Assembly (NCBI GenBank): GCA_021730635.1
Contig: JAJNNC010000007.1
Span: 337,100-401,099 of the forward strand
Direction: 5' to 3'
Source of the DNA: Catalimonadaceae bacterium JC749
Lineage (GTDB): Bacteria > Bacteroidota > Bacteroidia > Cytophagales > Cyclobacteriaceae
DNA length: 64,000 nucleotides
The translations under genes were made by a program, and so were the position numbers. Positions 26,012 through 35,808 of this stretch are shown in pieces. Within the stretch, counting starts at the first letter, position 1. Each line of letters begins with the position of its first letter. The notes beneath the pieces were generated by a model that worked only from the letters and a program-made list of their open reading frames with translations, did no database searches and was not told the DNA's origin.

Positions 26012-26890
26012 TTATTTGGTTTTTACCAGGTCAGCATAGCTGATGAGTTGTATGCCTTTGCGGCGAATCACTTCCATGATAACCTTACTGGTAAAAAGAT
26101 CGGTCACCCCTTGCCGGTCGGTGGCTACGTCTTCATAACCAATATGGTAGATCGCCTGTACTTCCGGTGTATCATAAGCCGGATGGTCTACAAAAAGATA
26201 CGTGCCCGGGGTAAGCCCTTCCAGCATGCGTGTAAAACTGCCTATCTTTTCTTCTAAGGTTTTGTGAGGCCCTTCATAACGAACTGACTGCACCCCCAAA
26301 GCTTCAGGATGAATAGCCAATCCATATTCTTCGGCCAGCTTTTTGGTGAGTGCTGTTACTCTTTCATCCATATGCGTGCATCCCATGTGACCCGACAGGT
26401 GGCTGATCTGTGGCACTTCCTGCATCGCCAATTCTATCTGGGCTCGGAGTTCCTGCTCTATTTCCTCCAGTTTCCAGTTTTTTTCTTTCAACGCCTGATT
26501 TTGATAGTTTGGGTTAGGAAAGATCATAGGAAAGAAAGCGCCCTGTGCATCGGTCAGACTCGGACTATGGGTAAGGGGCCGCCATTTCACATTCTCCCAT
26601 TCGCTGGTAAGCGTGAGGTGAATGCCTACATCCAGATCAGGGTTCTCTTTCAGCAACCGGGCTGCTTCTCGAAACCAGGGAGTAGGCGACATAATCTCGA
26701 CAGTTCGTACAATACCTTTCCGGTAAGTCTCAATGCAAGCTTCGTTAACGGCATGACAAAAACCCATATCGTCGGCCCGCACTATCAGGCGAATCGCTTC
26801 TGTCGAGGTCTGAGGAGAGGGCGCCGTCTGGGCAAACAACAGGCTCACCGGCCAGCATACAAAGAGTAGAAAGGAAAAATATTTCTGCAT
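26012..26890 (-). CDS. Exported ChbG/YdjC-type carbohydrate deacetylase-like protein
   Basis: A 292-residue protein with an N-terminal signal peptide (MQKYFSFLLFVCWPVSLLFA). The YdjC-like fold is indicated by LIVRADDMGFCHAVNEA (metal-binding Asp pair, about 35-51), VGIHLTLTSEW (about 96-106) and ISHLSGHMGCTHMDERV (about 155-171), whose His residues complete the metal site. The family removes acetyl groups from di- or oligosaccharides. Export suggests action on external glycans. It precedes dapA on the same strand by about 95 bases, but that space has its own candidate promoter. Confidence 0.88.
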   Translation of the reverse strand: MQKYFSFLLFVCWPVSLLFAQTAPSPQTSTEAIRLIVRADDMGFCHAVNEACIETYRKGIVRTVEIMSPTPWFREAARLLKENPDLDVGIHLTLTSEWENVKWRPLTHSPSLTDAQGAFFPMIFPNPNYQNQALKEKNWKLEEIEQELRAQIELAMQEVPQISHLSGHMGCTHMDERVTALTKKLAEEYGLAIHPEALGVQSVRYEGPHKTLEEKIGSFTRMLEGLTPGTYLFVDHPAYDTPEVQAIYHIGYEDVATDRQGVTDLFTSKVIMEVIRRKGIQLISYADLVKTK

Positions 26891-27005
26891 AAGTTTTAGG
26901 TTTAAGAAGAGCCTATAGGCAGCAGTCAGGATTCATCCATAGGATAGGCGAAACCATTATAGCGCTGCATGGCCCCTGTTATCCTTTCCCAATTTATTTA
27001 CTTTT

Positions 27006-27761
27006 CTAAGAAGATGCTGCTGTTTTTGATTTCTTCTTTTTTCTTTCCCGGACAATGACATAAATAACAAAAGCGACCAGGGTGACGCCGGATATCCACA
27101 TCATACCGGTTTTCAGGGTTTCTGTATCTCTCCCCAGGTAGGCGATCATAGCAATCAGTGGAATAATACCGATGGTAGTAGCGGCTATAAATTTAATGTA
27201 ACGCATTTGCCCCAAACCGGCCACAAAACTGATGGCATCGTTGGATAAGAAAGGTGAGATGCGGAAGGCGATGATGGCCCATGCCCCATATTTCTGAATG
27301 TAATGCTCTACTTTCTTTTCAGACTTCTCTCCAATGAGTTTATCGATGAAAGCATGGCTGGCATGTATACCAATAAAATAAGCGATACTGGAAGCCACCA
27401 CTATTGCTACATAAGTGATAAGTGAACCCCACCAGGGACCATAGGCCAGAGCAGCTACCACCATCAGGATGACAGAAGGAATGACAATCAGAAACATCTG
27501 TGCTGTCATAGCCACTATGATAAAGACGGGGCCCCAGAAACCAAATCCACTGACCCAGTCGCGTATCCGTTCTTTATCATCGCTGGTCAGTATATGAATA
27601 GATTCATTGATAAAATTTTTGAAATCAGGAATGAAGAAATAGCTGAGTACTAAAGCAAAAATGATGGCCCCGCTGATGATAAAAATCAATATACTCTGGC
27701 TACGCTGCTCTTCTCTTTTTTGGAACTTCCTTTTGATTCTGTCTCTTACACCCATACACAA
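27006..27761 (-). CDS. TVP38/TMEM64 family membrane protein
   Basis: A 251-residue integral membrane protein of the SNARE-associated (DedA-related) superfamily, possibly a lipid or small-molecule transporter. Conserved patterns are VIPSVILMVVAALAYGPWWGSLITYV (about 92-117) and FRISPFLSNDAISFVAGLGQM (about 164-184). Both cytoplasmic ends are strongly basic (MCMGVRDRIKRKFQKREE and RERKKKKSKT). The start may be the methionine at 27761 or 27755. It is divergent from guaB. Confidence 0.88.
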   Translation of the reverse strand: MCMGVRDRIKRKFQKREEQRSQSILIFIISGAIIFALVLSYFFIPDFKNFINESIHILTSDDKERIRDWVSGFGFWGPVFIIVAMTAQMFLIVIPSVILMVVAALAYGPWWGSLITYVAIVVASSIAYFIGIHASHAFIDKLIGEKSEKKVEHYIQKYGAWAIIAFRISPFLSNDAISFVAGLGQMRYIKFIAATTIGIIPLIAMIAYLGRDTETLKTGMMWISGVTLVAFVIYVIVRERKKKKSKTAASS

Positions 27762-27916
27762 GTTTAAAAAGTAATACCATTGGACTAAACCGTATTAGTA
27801 AACTATTGATTTGATAAATTGTTGAGAAGTCGTGTTTCTGTATTTATTACCACACAGTTCTACAGAAATTCCTATGTTACTTGCAAATAATATTTTAAAA
27901 TGTCAGGGAATGTAAG

Positions 27917-27924
27917 TAACTTTG
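27917..27924 (+). promoter_or_regulatory. Candidate -7 element for guaB
   Basis: TAACTTTG matches TAnnTTTG exactly. The predicted transcript start at about 27930 lies just before the upstream ATG (27937), which argues for the later guaB start at 27952. No convincing -33 element is seen. Confidence 0.45.
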
Positions 27925-27951
27925 ACCGGCAAATAAATGTTCTTATTTGCC

Positions 27952-29421
27952 ATGATGACAGACTCTTCAAAATTTCTGTACGAGGCGCTCACTTATGATG
28001 ATGTGCTGCTTGTACCCAGCTATTCTGAAATTCTACCTCGAAATACTTCTACTGTTACCCGGCTCACAAAAAATATTTCGCTGAATGTTCCTTTGGTGTC
28101 TGCTGCGATGGATACAGTCACAGAGGCGGATCTGGCCATTGCCATGGCCCTTACCGGTGGGTTAGGATTTATTCATAAAAATATGCCGATTGATATCCAG
28201 GCTCATCAGGTGAGAAAAGTGAAAAGATCGCAAAGCGGTATGATCCTGGACCCTATCACTTTGGATGTGAATGCAACAGTATTTGATGCTAAAACCATCA
28301 TGAGGGAGAATAAGATTGGTGGCATTCCAGTCGTTGACAAGGATCGTAAGTTGCTTGGTATTGTGACAAACCGTGATCTCCGATTTTTAAAAGACATGAG
28401 CCAGCCGGTCAAAGAAGTGATGACCCGGAAAAATCTGGTCACAGCGGAGGCAGGCATTCAATTGGATGCAGCAGAGGAGATTTTACAGGAATACAAGATT
28501 GAAAAACTACCTATTGTTGATAAAGAAGGGCGCTTGAGCGGCCTGATCACCTACAAGGATATCTTAAAAAACAAAGACCGGCCCAATGCCTGTAAAGATG
28601 AGTTTGGCCGTTTACGGGTAGGGGCCGCTGTTGGGGTCACAGCCGATATTCTGGATAGAGTGGAGATGCTGAAAAATGCTGGTGTAGACATAGTTAGCAT
28701 TGATACAGCCCATGGACATTCCAGGGGCGTTATCCAGGCTTGTACACAGGTGAAGCGCCGTTTTCCGGAACTGGAACTGGTTGTGGGTAATATTGCCACG
28801 GCAGAGGGCGCCAAAGCACTGGTAAAGGCGGGTGCCGACGCCGTGAAGGTAGGTGTAGGCCCTGGCAGTATTTGTACCACCCGGGTCATCGCCGGCGTGG
28901 GTGTACCTCAGCTTTCCGCTGTATATGAAGCCTCTAAAGCTTTAGAAGGTACGGGAATTCCGGTGATTGCCGATGGTGGTATCCGATTTTCAGGTGATGT
29001 GGTCAAAGCCATCGCCGCTGGTGCCAGTTGTGTGATGATCGGCTCCCTGCTGGCCGGTACGGATGAGGCCCCCGGAGAAGTTATCCTGTTTGAAGGACGT
29101 AAATTTAAATCCTATCGGGGCATGGGCTCTGTGGAAGCCATGGAAGAAGGTTCCAAAGATCGTTATTTTCAGGATGCTGAAGACGATATCAAAAAACTGG
29201 TACCGGAAGGTATCGTCGGACGGGTGCCATACAAAGGGTTGGTAGAAGAAGTTATCTATCAGCTGGTGGGTGGGCTACAGGCCGGTATGGGCTATTGCGG
29301 AGCCCCCGACATTCCGGCGCTGCAAAAAGCCAGATTTGTGAAAATTACGGCGGCTGGTGTAAGAGAAAGCCATCCTCATGATATTCAAATTACGCGGGAA
29401 GCTCCCAACTACAGTCCCTGA
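27952..29421 (+). CDS. guaB: Inosine-5'-monophosphate dehydrogenase
   Basis: A 489-residue enzyme that oxidises IMP to XMP with NAD+, the committed step of GMP synthesis. The start at ATG 27952 ([20 protein letters not shown]) is preferred over ATG 27937 on the basis of the candidate promoter and family starts. The catalytic cysteine is in [17 protein letters not shown] (about residue 305). The CBS pair occupies about residues 95-210, and the mobile flap carries RGMGSVEAM. Length fits the family. It is followed by a separate signalling cluster. Confidence 0.97.
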   Translation: MMTDSSKFLYEALTYDDVLLVPSYSEILPRNTSTVTRLTKNISLNVPLVSAAMDTVTEADLAIAMALTGGLGFIHKNMPIDIQAHQVRKVKRSQSGMILDPITLDVNATVFDAKTIMRENKIGGIPVVDKDRKLLGIVTNRDLRFLKDMSQPVKEVMTRKNLVTAEAGIQLDAAEEILQEYKIEKLPIVDKEGRLSGLITYKDILKNKDRPNACKDEFGRLRVGAAVGVTADILDRVEMLKNAGVDIVSIDTAHGHSRGVIQACTQVKRRFPELELVVGNIATAEGAKALVKAGADAVKVGVGPGSICTTRVIAGVGVPQLSAVYEASKALEGTGIPVIADGGIRFSGDVVKAIAAGASCVMIGSLLAGTDEAPGEVILFEGRKFKSYRGMGSVEAMEEGSKDRYFQDAEDDIKKLVPEGIVGRVPYKGLVEEVIYQLVGGLQAGMGYCGAPDIPALQKARFVKITAAGVRESHPHDIQITREAPNYSP

Positions 29422-29466
29422 TATCAGGATCAATTCTTTAAATCTTATTCTGTAAAAAATTTCTGT

Positions 29467-29474
29467 TAGCTTTG
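29467..29474 (+). promoter_or_regulatory. Candidate -7 element for the SpoIIE phosphatase gene
   Basis: TAGCTTTG matches TAnnTTTG exactly. Transcription would begin near 29481, about 67 bases before the ATG at 29548. This makes the GTG at 29485 an unlikely start. Confidence 0.4.
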
Positions 29475-29547
29475 TAATCATTCTGTGGTGAGTGATGCTG
29501 ATCATACGGCATTGACCGCCGCAGGATCAGCTAATGGATCTACCTGC

Positions 29548-31620
29548 ATGCGCTCATACAAACATGTCATAAGGCTAACCCTGTTTCTGGGCATAGTAAG
29601 CTGGCTTACCTTGCTGGTGACCGATTTGGTGGTGCTTTTCGGGCAAGTCAACCACATACAATCGGGTGTGCCGGAAGGATTGCGTACGGTGCTGCTGGAG
29701 ATATTTTTTATCGCCCTGTTTTTCTATTATAAATTTATAACCGGACGGGCAGAAAGGGTCAATTTTATTGATCTGCTTTGGCGGGTTTTTGCCACGGGCT
29801 TGCTGGCTACGATCGTCTCATTGACCATTTTCTTATTTTATCAGTTACTGGGCAACAGCCGGCTGGCCGAGAACATCTTTCTCATTAACTTTTTCTACCT
29901 GATCATCTTCGGATTGGTCACCGCCTTTCTGACCTCTACCCTGATGGTTTGGAAAGAGCTGATTCTTTATCAAAAATCCAAAAGGCTGCTCACCTTATGG
30001 AGTGTGTTTGAGTATACCTTACTGTTGAGCATCCTGCTGAGCTTTTTCCCCCTGAACCCTATTGGCTATTTCTATAGTACTGTCTTGCTGGTGCTGTTGG
30101 TCTTGGGCCTTGTTTTATCGGTTAACCTGAAGTGGGTTGCTTACCTGGATTTTCGCCAGAAGTGGAAAAGTATTATCATCATGATGGCTATTGCTATCTT
30201 TTTGGCGTATTTCTTTCTTGATCTCAACAGCTATGCCCAAAACTACAGCCAGGTACTCCCCATGGAACTGCAGGATAACCTGTACATATCCGCTTTATTT
30301 GGGTTTACCTTTATCTATAGCTTATTTTCCCTGCTGGTGATCCTGTTTAACCTGCCTACTTCCTCGGTATTTGAGCAAAAACTGGAAGAGGTCATCAATT
30401 TTCAACGGTTAAGCCAGTCTACCCAAGATGGGTATAATGTAGAACAGATTTATGAAATTCTGCTCGATAGTTCTGTAAAAGCTGTATTTGCCGATGCTGC
30501 CTGGATTGAAGTAGAGGATGGAACGAAAAGCCTGCTACTCACCAAAAATATATCCAAAGACAAAGTGAAGGTCTTGAAAGACCAGTTGCAGGATGAAGTA
30601 AATCAGCCTGAGATTATTCGCCCCTTGCCGCTTCCACTGCCCAATGAAGATTACCGCCAAAGGCGAAAACGCCATCGTATGCTGAAGCTTCCTGAATACC
30701 GCTCAGTACTCTGGATTCCTCTGATTGTGAAGAACACAAACATTGGGGTGCTGGTGATTCTGAAAGAAGTGGCCGATGGTTATAATAAAGAAATGATTGG
30801 TATTATTAACACCTTCGCCAGCCAGGCATGTATTTCTGTTGAAAACTTCCAACTGCTTGGTGAAACCTTAGAAAACGAACGATATAAAGAGGAACTGAAA
30901 ATTGCCAACCGGGTACAACGCAGTTTGCTTCCCAAAAAACCTATCTCCAATGATGCTTTTGACATTGTAGCCTTTTCAGAAGCGGCCGACCAGGTGGGAG
31001 GAGATTACTATGATATCTATCAGATCAACCACCACAAATTTATCATTATTATCGGAGATGTGTCTGGGAAAGGTACTTCCGCCGCTTTTCATATGTCTCA
31101 GATGAAAGGAGTCTTTCATAGTTTGGCTCAGTTGGATCTTTCTCCTGACAAATTTCTGGAATATGCAAACAGTGCTTTGAGCCGTTGCCTGGAAAAAACA
31201 TCCTTTATTACTGCCTCTTTTTTTGTGGTTGATATCGAGCAACGCTCGATTGAATTTGCCAGAGCCGGGCATTGCCCTACCCTTTATTACAGTGCTCAAG
31301 AAAAGCATGCCTGTTTTCTAGAAAGTAAAGGCCTGGGTCTAGGCATTCTTCGTGATAAAAGATTCAATAATTACATAGAGGTCAATAAAAAAAACTATCA
31401 GAGCGGCGATGTCGTAGTGTTATACACAGATGGCATTACGGAAGCCCTCAATGCAGAACATGAGCAGTTTGGATATGAGCGATTGAAATGTAATATTGAA
31501 AAAAACGCAGACAAAGAGCCTGCCCTACAACAACAATTACTGATCCAGCAACTGTATGATTTTTGCGGAAATAGAATCCTGGATGATGATTATACCGTAT
31601 TGATCATCAGGTTTAAGTGA
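29548..31620 (+). CDS. Membrane-bound GAF-SpoIIE (PP2C-type) serine phosphatase
   Basis: A 690-residue sensor phosphatase. From the ATG at 29548 (MRSYKHVIRLTLFLG) there are about eight membrane helices to residue 270. A GAF-like domain follows (about 300-425, FADAAWIEVEDG to NTFASQACISVENFQLL), then a linker, then a SpoIIE/RsbU-type PP2C domain. The metal aspartates are in DQVGGDYYDIY and IIGDVSGKGTSAAFHM, and later VLYTDGITEALN and DDDYTVLIIRF. It should dephosphorylate a STAS-domain antagonist such as the product of the next gene, 46 bases on. A GTG at 29485 would add 21 residues of low-complexity sequence. Confidence 0.92.
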   Translation: MRSYKHVIRLTLFLGIVSWLTLLVTDLVVLFGQVNHIQSGVPEGLRTVLLEIFFIALFFYYKFITGRAERVNFIDLLWRVFATGLLATIVSLTIFLFYQLLGNSRLAENIFLINFFYLIIFGLVTAFLTSTLMVWKELILYQKSKRLLTLWSVFEYTLLLSILLSFFPLNPIGYFYSTVLLVLLVLGLVLSVNLKWVAYLDFRQKWKSIIIMMAIAIFLAYFFLDLNSYAQNYSQVLPMELQDNLYISALFGFTFIYSLFSLLVILFNLPTSSVFEQKLEEVINFQRLSQSTQDGYNVEQIYEILLDSSVKAVFADAAWIEVEDGTKSLLLTKNISKDKVKVLKDQLQDEVNQPEIIRPLPLPLPNEDYRQRRKRHRMLKLPEYRSVLWIPLIVKNTNIGVLVILKEVADGYNKEMIGIINTFASQACISVENFQLLGETLENERYKEELKIANRVQRSLLPKKPISNDAFDIVAFSEAADQVGGDYYDIYQINHHKFIIIIGDVSGKGTSAAFHMSQMKGVFHSLAQLDLSPDKFLEYANSALSRCLEKTSFITASFFVVDIEQRSIEFARAGHCPTLYYSAQEKHACFLESKGLGLGILRDKRFNNYIEVNKKNYQSGDVVVLYTDGITEALNAEHEQFGYERLKCNIEKNADKEPALQQQLLIQQLYDFCGNRILDDDYTVLIIRFK

Positions 31621-31666
31621 GGAGAAAGGAACTTTCAGTTGCACAAAGCGTATATATAAATGTATT

Positions 31667-32011
31667 ATGGTAAATGTCGGTATAGAATTCAAAGATGATT
31701 ATTGTCTCATTACTGTAGACGGAGAGGTGGATGCCAGCTCTTCTATCTATCTGGATGAGGCGATGCACCGGGCTGTGGAAAGCAACACCAAGAAGATTCT
31801 GGTGGATTGTAAAAATTTAAGATATATTTCTTCTGCAGGCTTGGGTGTGTTTATGTCTTATATTCAGGAATTGGAAAATAAGCAAATCAAGCTTGTGCTC
31901 TTCAATATGAATAGCAAAGTGTACAAGGTTTTTGAAATTTTAGGTTTGCACCAGTTGCTGACTATTGTAAGTACTGAAGAAGAAGCAAAGGTATTATCTG
32001 ATGAATTATAG
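31667..32011 (+). CDS. STAS-domain anti-sigma factor antagonist
   Basis: A 114-residue single STAS domain (SpoIIAA/RsbV-like). The phosphorylatable serine is in LRYISSAGLGVFMSYI (about residues 54-69). In the known mechanism the kinase phosphorylates this serine, the SpoIIE phosphatase removes it, and the unphosphorylated form binds the kinase. The gene overlaps the start of the HATPase gene by 11 bases. Together with the phosphatase upstream this forms a full partner-switching set. Confidence 0.93.
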   Translation: MVNVGIEFKDDYCLITVDGEVDASSSIYLDEAMHRAVESNTKKILVDCKNLRYISSAGLGVFMSYIQELENKQIKLVLFNMNSKVYKVFEILGLHQLLTIVSTEEEAKVLSDEL

Positions 32012-32453
32012 TTTTAAGGTTCCGTGTTGTAAGGATAAATTGCAAAGTATTCGTGATTTTATTTACAATACTCTGCAGCATTATGATATATCCGAAGTAG
32101 AATTGAGTCAGATGGTTTTGGCAGTAGATGAAGTGTGCGCCAACCTGATGATACATTCTCACCAGTGCAACCCCAAAGAAAGTTTGGAACTGGTTATCGT
32201 CGTGAAAGATAAGGAAAGTGTCACTTTTGAAATCAGAGATAAAGGGGCAGGCTTTAATATCAAAAATTATAAGGAACCTTGTTTGGAACAAATCATCAGG
32301 GAAAAGAAAAAAGGGGGTATCGGGCTGCTATTAGTCAAACGAATTATGGATCATATCGAGTTTTCTTACAATGCCAAGACCTCCCGTAACATTTACCGCC
32401 TGCACAAAATGATTAATATCCAGCAAAATCAGACGCAACCCCCTCCCAAATAA
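32001..32453 (+). CDS. RsbW/SpoIIAB-like serine kinase (anti-sigma regulatory type)
   Basis: A 150-residue HATPase_c (GHKL) protein. The N box is QMVLAVDEVCANLMIHS (about 35-51), the G1 box is EIRDKGAGFNIK (about 75-86) and the G2 box is KKGGIGLLLVKRIMD (about 102-116). It should phosphorylate the STAS protein encoded just upstream, with which it overlaps. No sigma factor gene is adjacent, so its other partner is unknown. It ends 27 bases from the convergent DUF721 gene. Confidence 0.93.
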   Translation: MNYSFKVPCCKDKLQSIRDFIYNTLQHYDISEVELSQMVLAVDEVCANLMIHSHQCNPKESLELVIVVKDKESVTFEIRDKGAGFNIKNYKEPCLEQIIREKKKGGIGLLLVKRIMDHIEFSYNAKTSRNIYRLHKMINIQQNQTQPPPK

Positions 32454-32480
32454 TCAAGCCGTTCCGGCCATCCTGCATCT

Positions 32481-32795
32481 TTATAAAAACACTACGTCTT
32501 CTATTAGCACCTCTCCAAATTCCCTGATAAACAAGGAAAGAATTTTTGTTTTAGACATGTTAAGCTCCTGCTTCAGTGCTGCTGAATTCAGTTTGACATA
32601 CAGTTTCTTATTGTTGATAAAAATCTTATCTGTTCTTTTGGCAATAGGCTCTCCCATCAGGCGATCCCAGGAATTAATCAGCTTGGTTTGTTCGTATTTG
32701 GCATTGAGCTGGTAGGCGTTGAGCAGTTCCCGTAAGGCCTCTCCAAAAGTTGAAGTTTCCGCTTTGCGGGGAGAATAGAAGTCATGTTTTGCCAT
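32481..32795 (-). CDS. DUF721 (DciA-like) domain protein
   Basis: A 104-residue small protein with FGEALRELLNAYQLNAKY and INSWDRLMGEPIAKRTDKIFINNKKLYVKL, matching the DUF721 family. DciA, its best-studied member, helps load replicative helicase in bacteria lacking DnaC. The Bacteroidota form is usually encoded next to recF; here recF is 4.3 kb away. Confidence in the domain is high and in the replication role moderate. Confidence 0.85.
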   Translation of the reverse strand: MAKHDFYSPRKAETSTFGEALRELLNAYQLNAKYEQTKLINSWDRLMGEPIAKRTDKIFINNKKLYVKLNSAALKQELNMSKTKILSLFIREFGEVLIEDVVFL

Positions 32796-33005
32796 ACAAA
32801 TAAAGAAATATAAATGCTACTGGGTCTATGTCGTTATGAGCACTTAAATGTAATGATATATCACTTATTCTTTGTATGGATCTTAAAAAAATTTTACTGT
32901 TTATCTGGAATATACCATCTATGTCGTTGAGACACAAAGTATTACAATTACGTTTCCCGCATTCTTTTTTATCATGGGTGAAAAGCAGCAGGTTTTAAAA
33001 AAGTA

Positions 33006-33036
33006 AGGCTATCCATGGGTTCTACCAGGATAGCCT
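33006..33036 (-). terminator. Intrinsic terminator after the aspartokinase gene
   Basis: A perfect 9-bp stem (AGGCTATCC 33006-33014, GGATAGCCT 33028-33036) with a 13-base loop. On the minus strand it is followed by TTACTTTTTT. It lies 36 bases past the stop of the minus-strand gene. Confidence 0.8.
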
Positions 33037-33071
33037 ATGCTAGCGCTACAGAGAATAAGTAAAGACCGGCT

Positions 33072-34403
33072 TTACACCTTTTCTACAAAAAATATTTTCT
33101 CGTTGAGGCGGTTCAGTGTTTCGTTTTTATACTGACTATCAATCAATATAGAAATGTTGAACTTACTGCCCCCATATGATACCATCCGTATCGGAATATC
33201 GTCTATCGCATTGATTACCTTCTTGAGGATGCCTACTTTACGGAAAGGCATGTTGCCCACCACACACACTATCGTATGATTCTGGTTTATTTCCACATCA
33301 CCGAAAGCTTCCAGCTCCTTTTTAATTGCTTCCAGATGTGTCTGGTTGTCAATAGTGAGCGAAACCGCTACTTCTGATGTAGTGATCAGATCGATGGGGG
33401 TCTTATATTTTTCGAAAATCTCAAAGATTTTCCGTAGGAAACCGTAAGCCAGCAGCATTCTGGAAGATTTTATCTTGATCGCTGTGATACCATCTTTGGC
33501 TGCCACTGCGGTAATCTCCCTGTCGTCATGGCCATGGGATGATATCAGCGTGCCAGGCGCTTCCGGCTTCATGGTATTGAGCAGCCGTACCGGAATATTG
33601 GCCCACTGGGCCGGGCGGATAGAGGAAGGATGCAAAATCTTAGCGCCAAAATACGCCAACTCCGCTGCCTCATCGAAAGAAAGCTTGGCTACCGGAAAAG
33701 TACGTTTGACAATTCTGGGATCATTGTTATGCATTCCATCAATGTCGGTCCATATCTGAATCTCACTGGCCCGGATGGCTGCCCCCACCAGAGAAGCCGT
33801 ATAATCGCTCCCTCCACGTTGCAGATTATCGATGCGGTTCTGGCTATTCAGGCAGATATAGCCTTGGGTAACAAAGACACTTACCTCCTGATGTTGTGTG
33901 AGAAGTGCCTTCAACTGTTCTTCCGTATGATCCAGATCCGGCTCATTGTGTTCATCAATACGCATAAAATCCAGAGCGGGTAACAATACCGCCTGAATGT
34001 GCTGTTCTTTAAGATAGGCACAGAAAAGCTTGGTAGACAACAATTCACCCTGCGCCAGAATTTCTTTTTCAATATCGGCATTAAAATCTTCACGCGTCAT
34101 ACTGCGTAAAGCCGCAAAATGAGCATCCACCACTTCTTTTCCTGTTGCTTTGGCTTCTTCGTTGTTGAGAAGATGATCTACGTAGTGGAGGTAATCCTGA
34201 TGCAGCTGTTCAATAATGCCCAGGGCTTTGTCCTTTTGCTGATCAGCCAGTGCCATACTGATATTGACCAATGTATTGGTTGTACCTGATACTGCTGACA
34301 ACACCACAATTTTAGCTTCTGGTTCTCTTATTATCAGCTCGGCTACAGCGTGCATCCGCTCCGGACTGCCTACGGATGTGCCTCCAAACTTAAGAACTTT
34401 CAT
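33072..34403 (-). CDS. lysC: Aspartate kinase
   Basis: A 443-residue monofunctional aspartokinase, which phosphorylates aspartate at the head of the lysine, threonine and methionine pathway. The N-terminal motif VLKFGGTSVGSPERM (about 3-17) is classic. GGSDYTASLVGAAI (about 198-211) binds nucleotide and aspartate. Two C-terminal ACT domains (about 300-443) should bind an allosteric amino acid. There is no homoserine dehydrogenase fusion. It follows ribH after 37 bases on the same strand and has a strong terminator, so it is probably the last gene of that operon. dapA, the next lysine-branch enzyme, is also in this window. Confidence 0.94.
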   Translation of the reverse strand: MKVLKFGGTSVGSPERMHAVAELIIREPEAKIVVLSAVSGTTNTLVNISMALADQQKDKALGIIEQLHQDYLHYVDHLLNNEEAKATGKEVVDAHFAALRSMTREDFNADIEKEILAQGELLSTKLFCAYLKEQHIQAVLLPALDFMRIDEHNEPDLDHTEEQLKALLTQHQEVSVFVTQGYICLNSQNRIDNLQRGGSDYTASLVGAAIRASEIQIWTDIDGMHNNDPRIVKRTFPVAKLSFDEAAELAYFGAKILHPSSIRPAQWANIPVRLLNTMKPEAPGTLISSHGHDDREITAVAAKDGITAIKIKSSRMLLAYGFLRKIFEIFEKYKTPIDLITTSEVAVSLTIDNQTHLEAIKKELEAFGDVEINQNHTIVCVVGNMPFRKVGILKKVINAIDDIPIRMVSYGGSKFNISILIDSQYKNETLNRLNEKIFFVEKV

Positions 34404-34440
34404 AGATGGTAGAATAATAATTTATAAGTATCACAATGAT

Positions 34441-34917
34441 TTAAAAACCAAGCATCTTGATGGCTGTCATGGCAGCTTCGTCTCCTTTGTTACCATGTTT
34501 GCCTCCGGCACGCTCCTGGGCCTGTATCAGATTCAAGGTAGTAAGAACACCAAAGATAACTGGTTTGTTATATTTCAAAGCTACATCTTTGATACCCTGC
34601 GCCACCGATTGGCAGATATAGTCGAAGTGCGGCGTTTCTCCCTGAATAACACAGCCTAAACAGATGACGGCATCTACCGAGGTATCCTGGGCCAGCCACT
34701 GCGCCCCCAGCGTAAGCTCATAGCTTCCGGGTACGTATTTGATCACGATATTTTCTTTGCGGGCACCATATCTTATCAAGGTACTCATAGCGCCGGTCCC
34801 CAGCGCCTGGGTAATCTCTTCATTCCATTCGGCAATCACCAGCGCAAACTTTTTGTATGAAATATCCGGAAGCTGGTTTGCTTTATGCTCACTTAAATTT
34901 TTATTAGCGGTTGCCAT
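34441..34917 (-). CDS. ribH: 6,7-dimethyl-8-ribityllumazine synthase
   Basis: A 158-residue lumazine synthase, penultimate enzyme of riboflavin synthesis, which assembles into pentamers or icosahedra. The start is taken at ATG 34917 (MATANKNLSEHK); an upstream ATG at 34947 adds ten residues unlike the family. Motifs are IAEWNEEIT (about 28-36), VPGSYELTLGAQWLA (substrate binding), GCVIQGETPHFDYI with the catalytic histidine, and FGVLTTLNLIQAQERAG. It sits between a TPR-protein gene and lysC on the same strand. Confidence 0.95.
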   Translation of the reverse strand: MATANKNLSEHKANQLPDISYKKFALVIAEWNEEITQALGTGAMSTLIRYGARKENIVIKYVPGSYELTLGAQWLAQDTSVDAVICLGCVIQGETPHFDYICQSVAQGIKDVALKYNKPVIFGVLTTLNLIQAQERAGGKHGNKGDEAAMTAIKMLGF

Positions 34918-35010
34918 AGTTGTTTCTATATAAACAAAAAAGGACAAGACATCGAGGTGGACATGCTGCCCCTATAGCCTTATCCTTCATTATTAAGTAT
35001 TTTGCTCACT

Positions 35011-35754
35011 TTACTGTCCTGATGCCAACGCTTCAAGGCGCGCCTGATGCTTTAATGCCTCCTGGTATTCGGTAGAGGTAGGAAACTCTTCTATAATCCT
35101 TCCGTAACTATCCGCCGCTGCCTGGTAATTATTGTTAGCTTCATAAGCAATGGCTGCTTTTTTCAGATATTCAGGTGTAAAATAACGATTAGGCTTATAA
35201 TCCGCTGCCTTCTGGTAGGATTGTGCAGCCTCCTCATATTGGTTCAAACCCATTTGAGCGTCTCCGATGAGCGCATAGGCCCGTGCTTGCAGCAGGTAAT
35301 CCGAAGCACTGAAATCTTCCAGATGTGCCACAGCATTTTCGTAGTCCCCTTGCTTTAAGAAAGAGATGCCAGCATAAAAATGCGCCAGATTGGCTGCACT
35401 GGTTCCCCCATACTCATCTATGATCTCCAAAAAGCCATAGTTATTTCCATCACCATTTAAAGCTTTGCTTAAGCTATCGGACTCGAAATAAAAAATAGCT
35501 TGAAACATTTCTTCTTGAGCCGCCTGGTTCTGATTATCCATATAGTATGTATAACCAAATATACCGGCAACAACCAGGGCAATGACTACGCCTATTCCCA
35601 AAACAATACGTTGATTTTTTTTCTTTTTAAAGAAAAGCTCAGTGTTGTCAATCAGCGTATGCCTGAGTGCTTCGGGGCTTTCCAACAGCTCCTGATTGTG
35701 ATGCTCCTCTTTCTTGGTTGATTTCGACTTGTTTCCTTTTACTCTATTAGCCAT
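35011..35754 (-). CDS. Membrane-anchored tetratricopeptide-repeat protein
   Basis: A 247-residue protein with a hydrophilic Lys-rich N-terminus, one membrane helix (about residues 50-71, IVLGIGVVIALVVAGIFGYTYYM), then several TPR units: YAGISFLKQGDYENAVAHLEDF, AYALIGDAQMGLNQYEEAAQSYQKA and KKAAIAYEANNNYQAAADSYGRI. The layout resembles YfgM, a periplasmic chaperone-associated protein; that is inference. It precedes ribH by 93 bases; an imperfect hairpin (AAGGACAAG with CTTATCCTT, around 34942-34988) lies between them. Confidence 0.85.
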   Translation of the reverse strand: MANRVKGNKSKSTKKEEHHNQELLESPEALRHTLIDNTELFFKKKKNQRIVLGIGVVIALVVAGIFGYTYYMDNQNQAAQEEMFQAIFYFESDSLSKALNGDGNNYGFLEIIDEYGGTSAANLAHFYAGISFLKQGDYENAVAHLEDFSASDYLLQARAYALIGDAQMGLNQYEEAAQSYQKAADYKPNRYFTPEYLKKAAIAYEANNNYQAAADSYGRIIEEFPTSTEYQEALKHQARLEALASGQ

Positions 35755-35808
35755 CGTTAGTAATTTAAGGCTGCAAATTTACAACAGTTTTTTCTAAACA
35801 TAAAAAAA

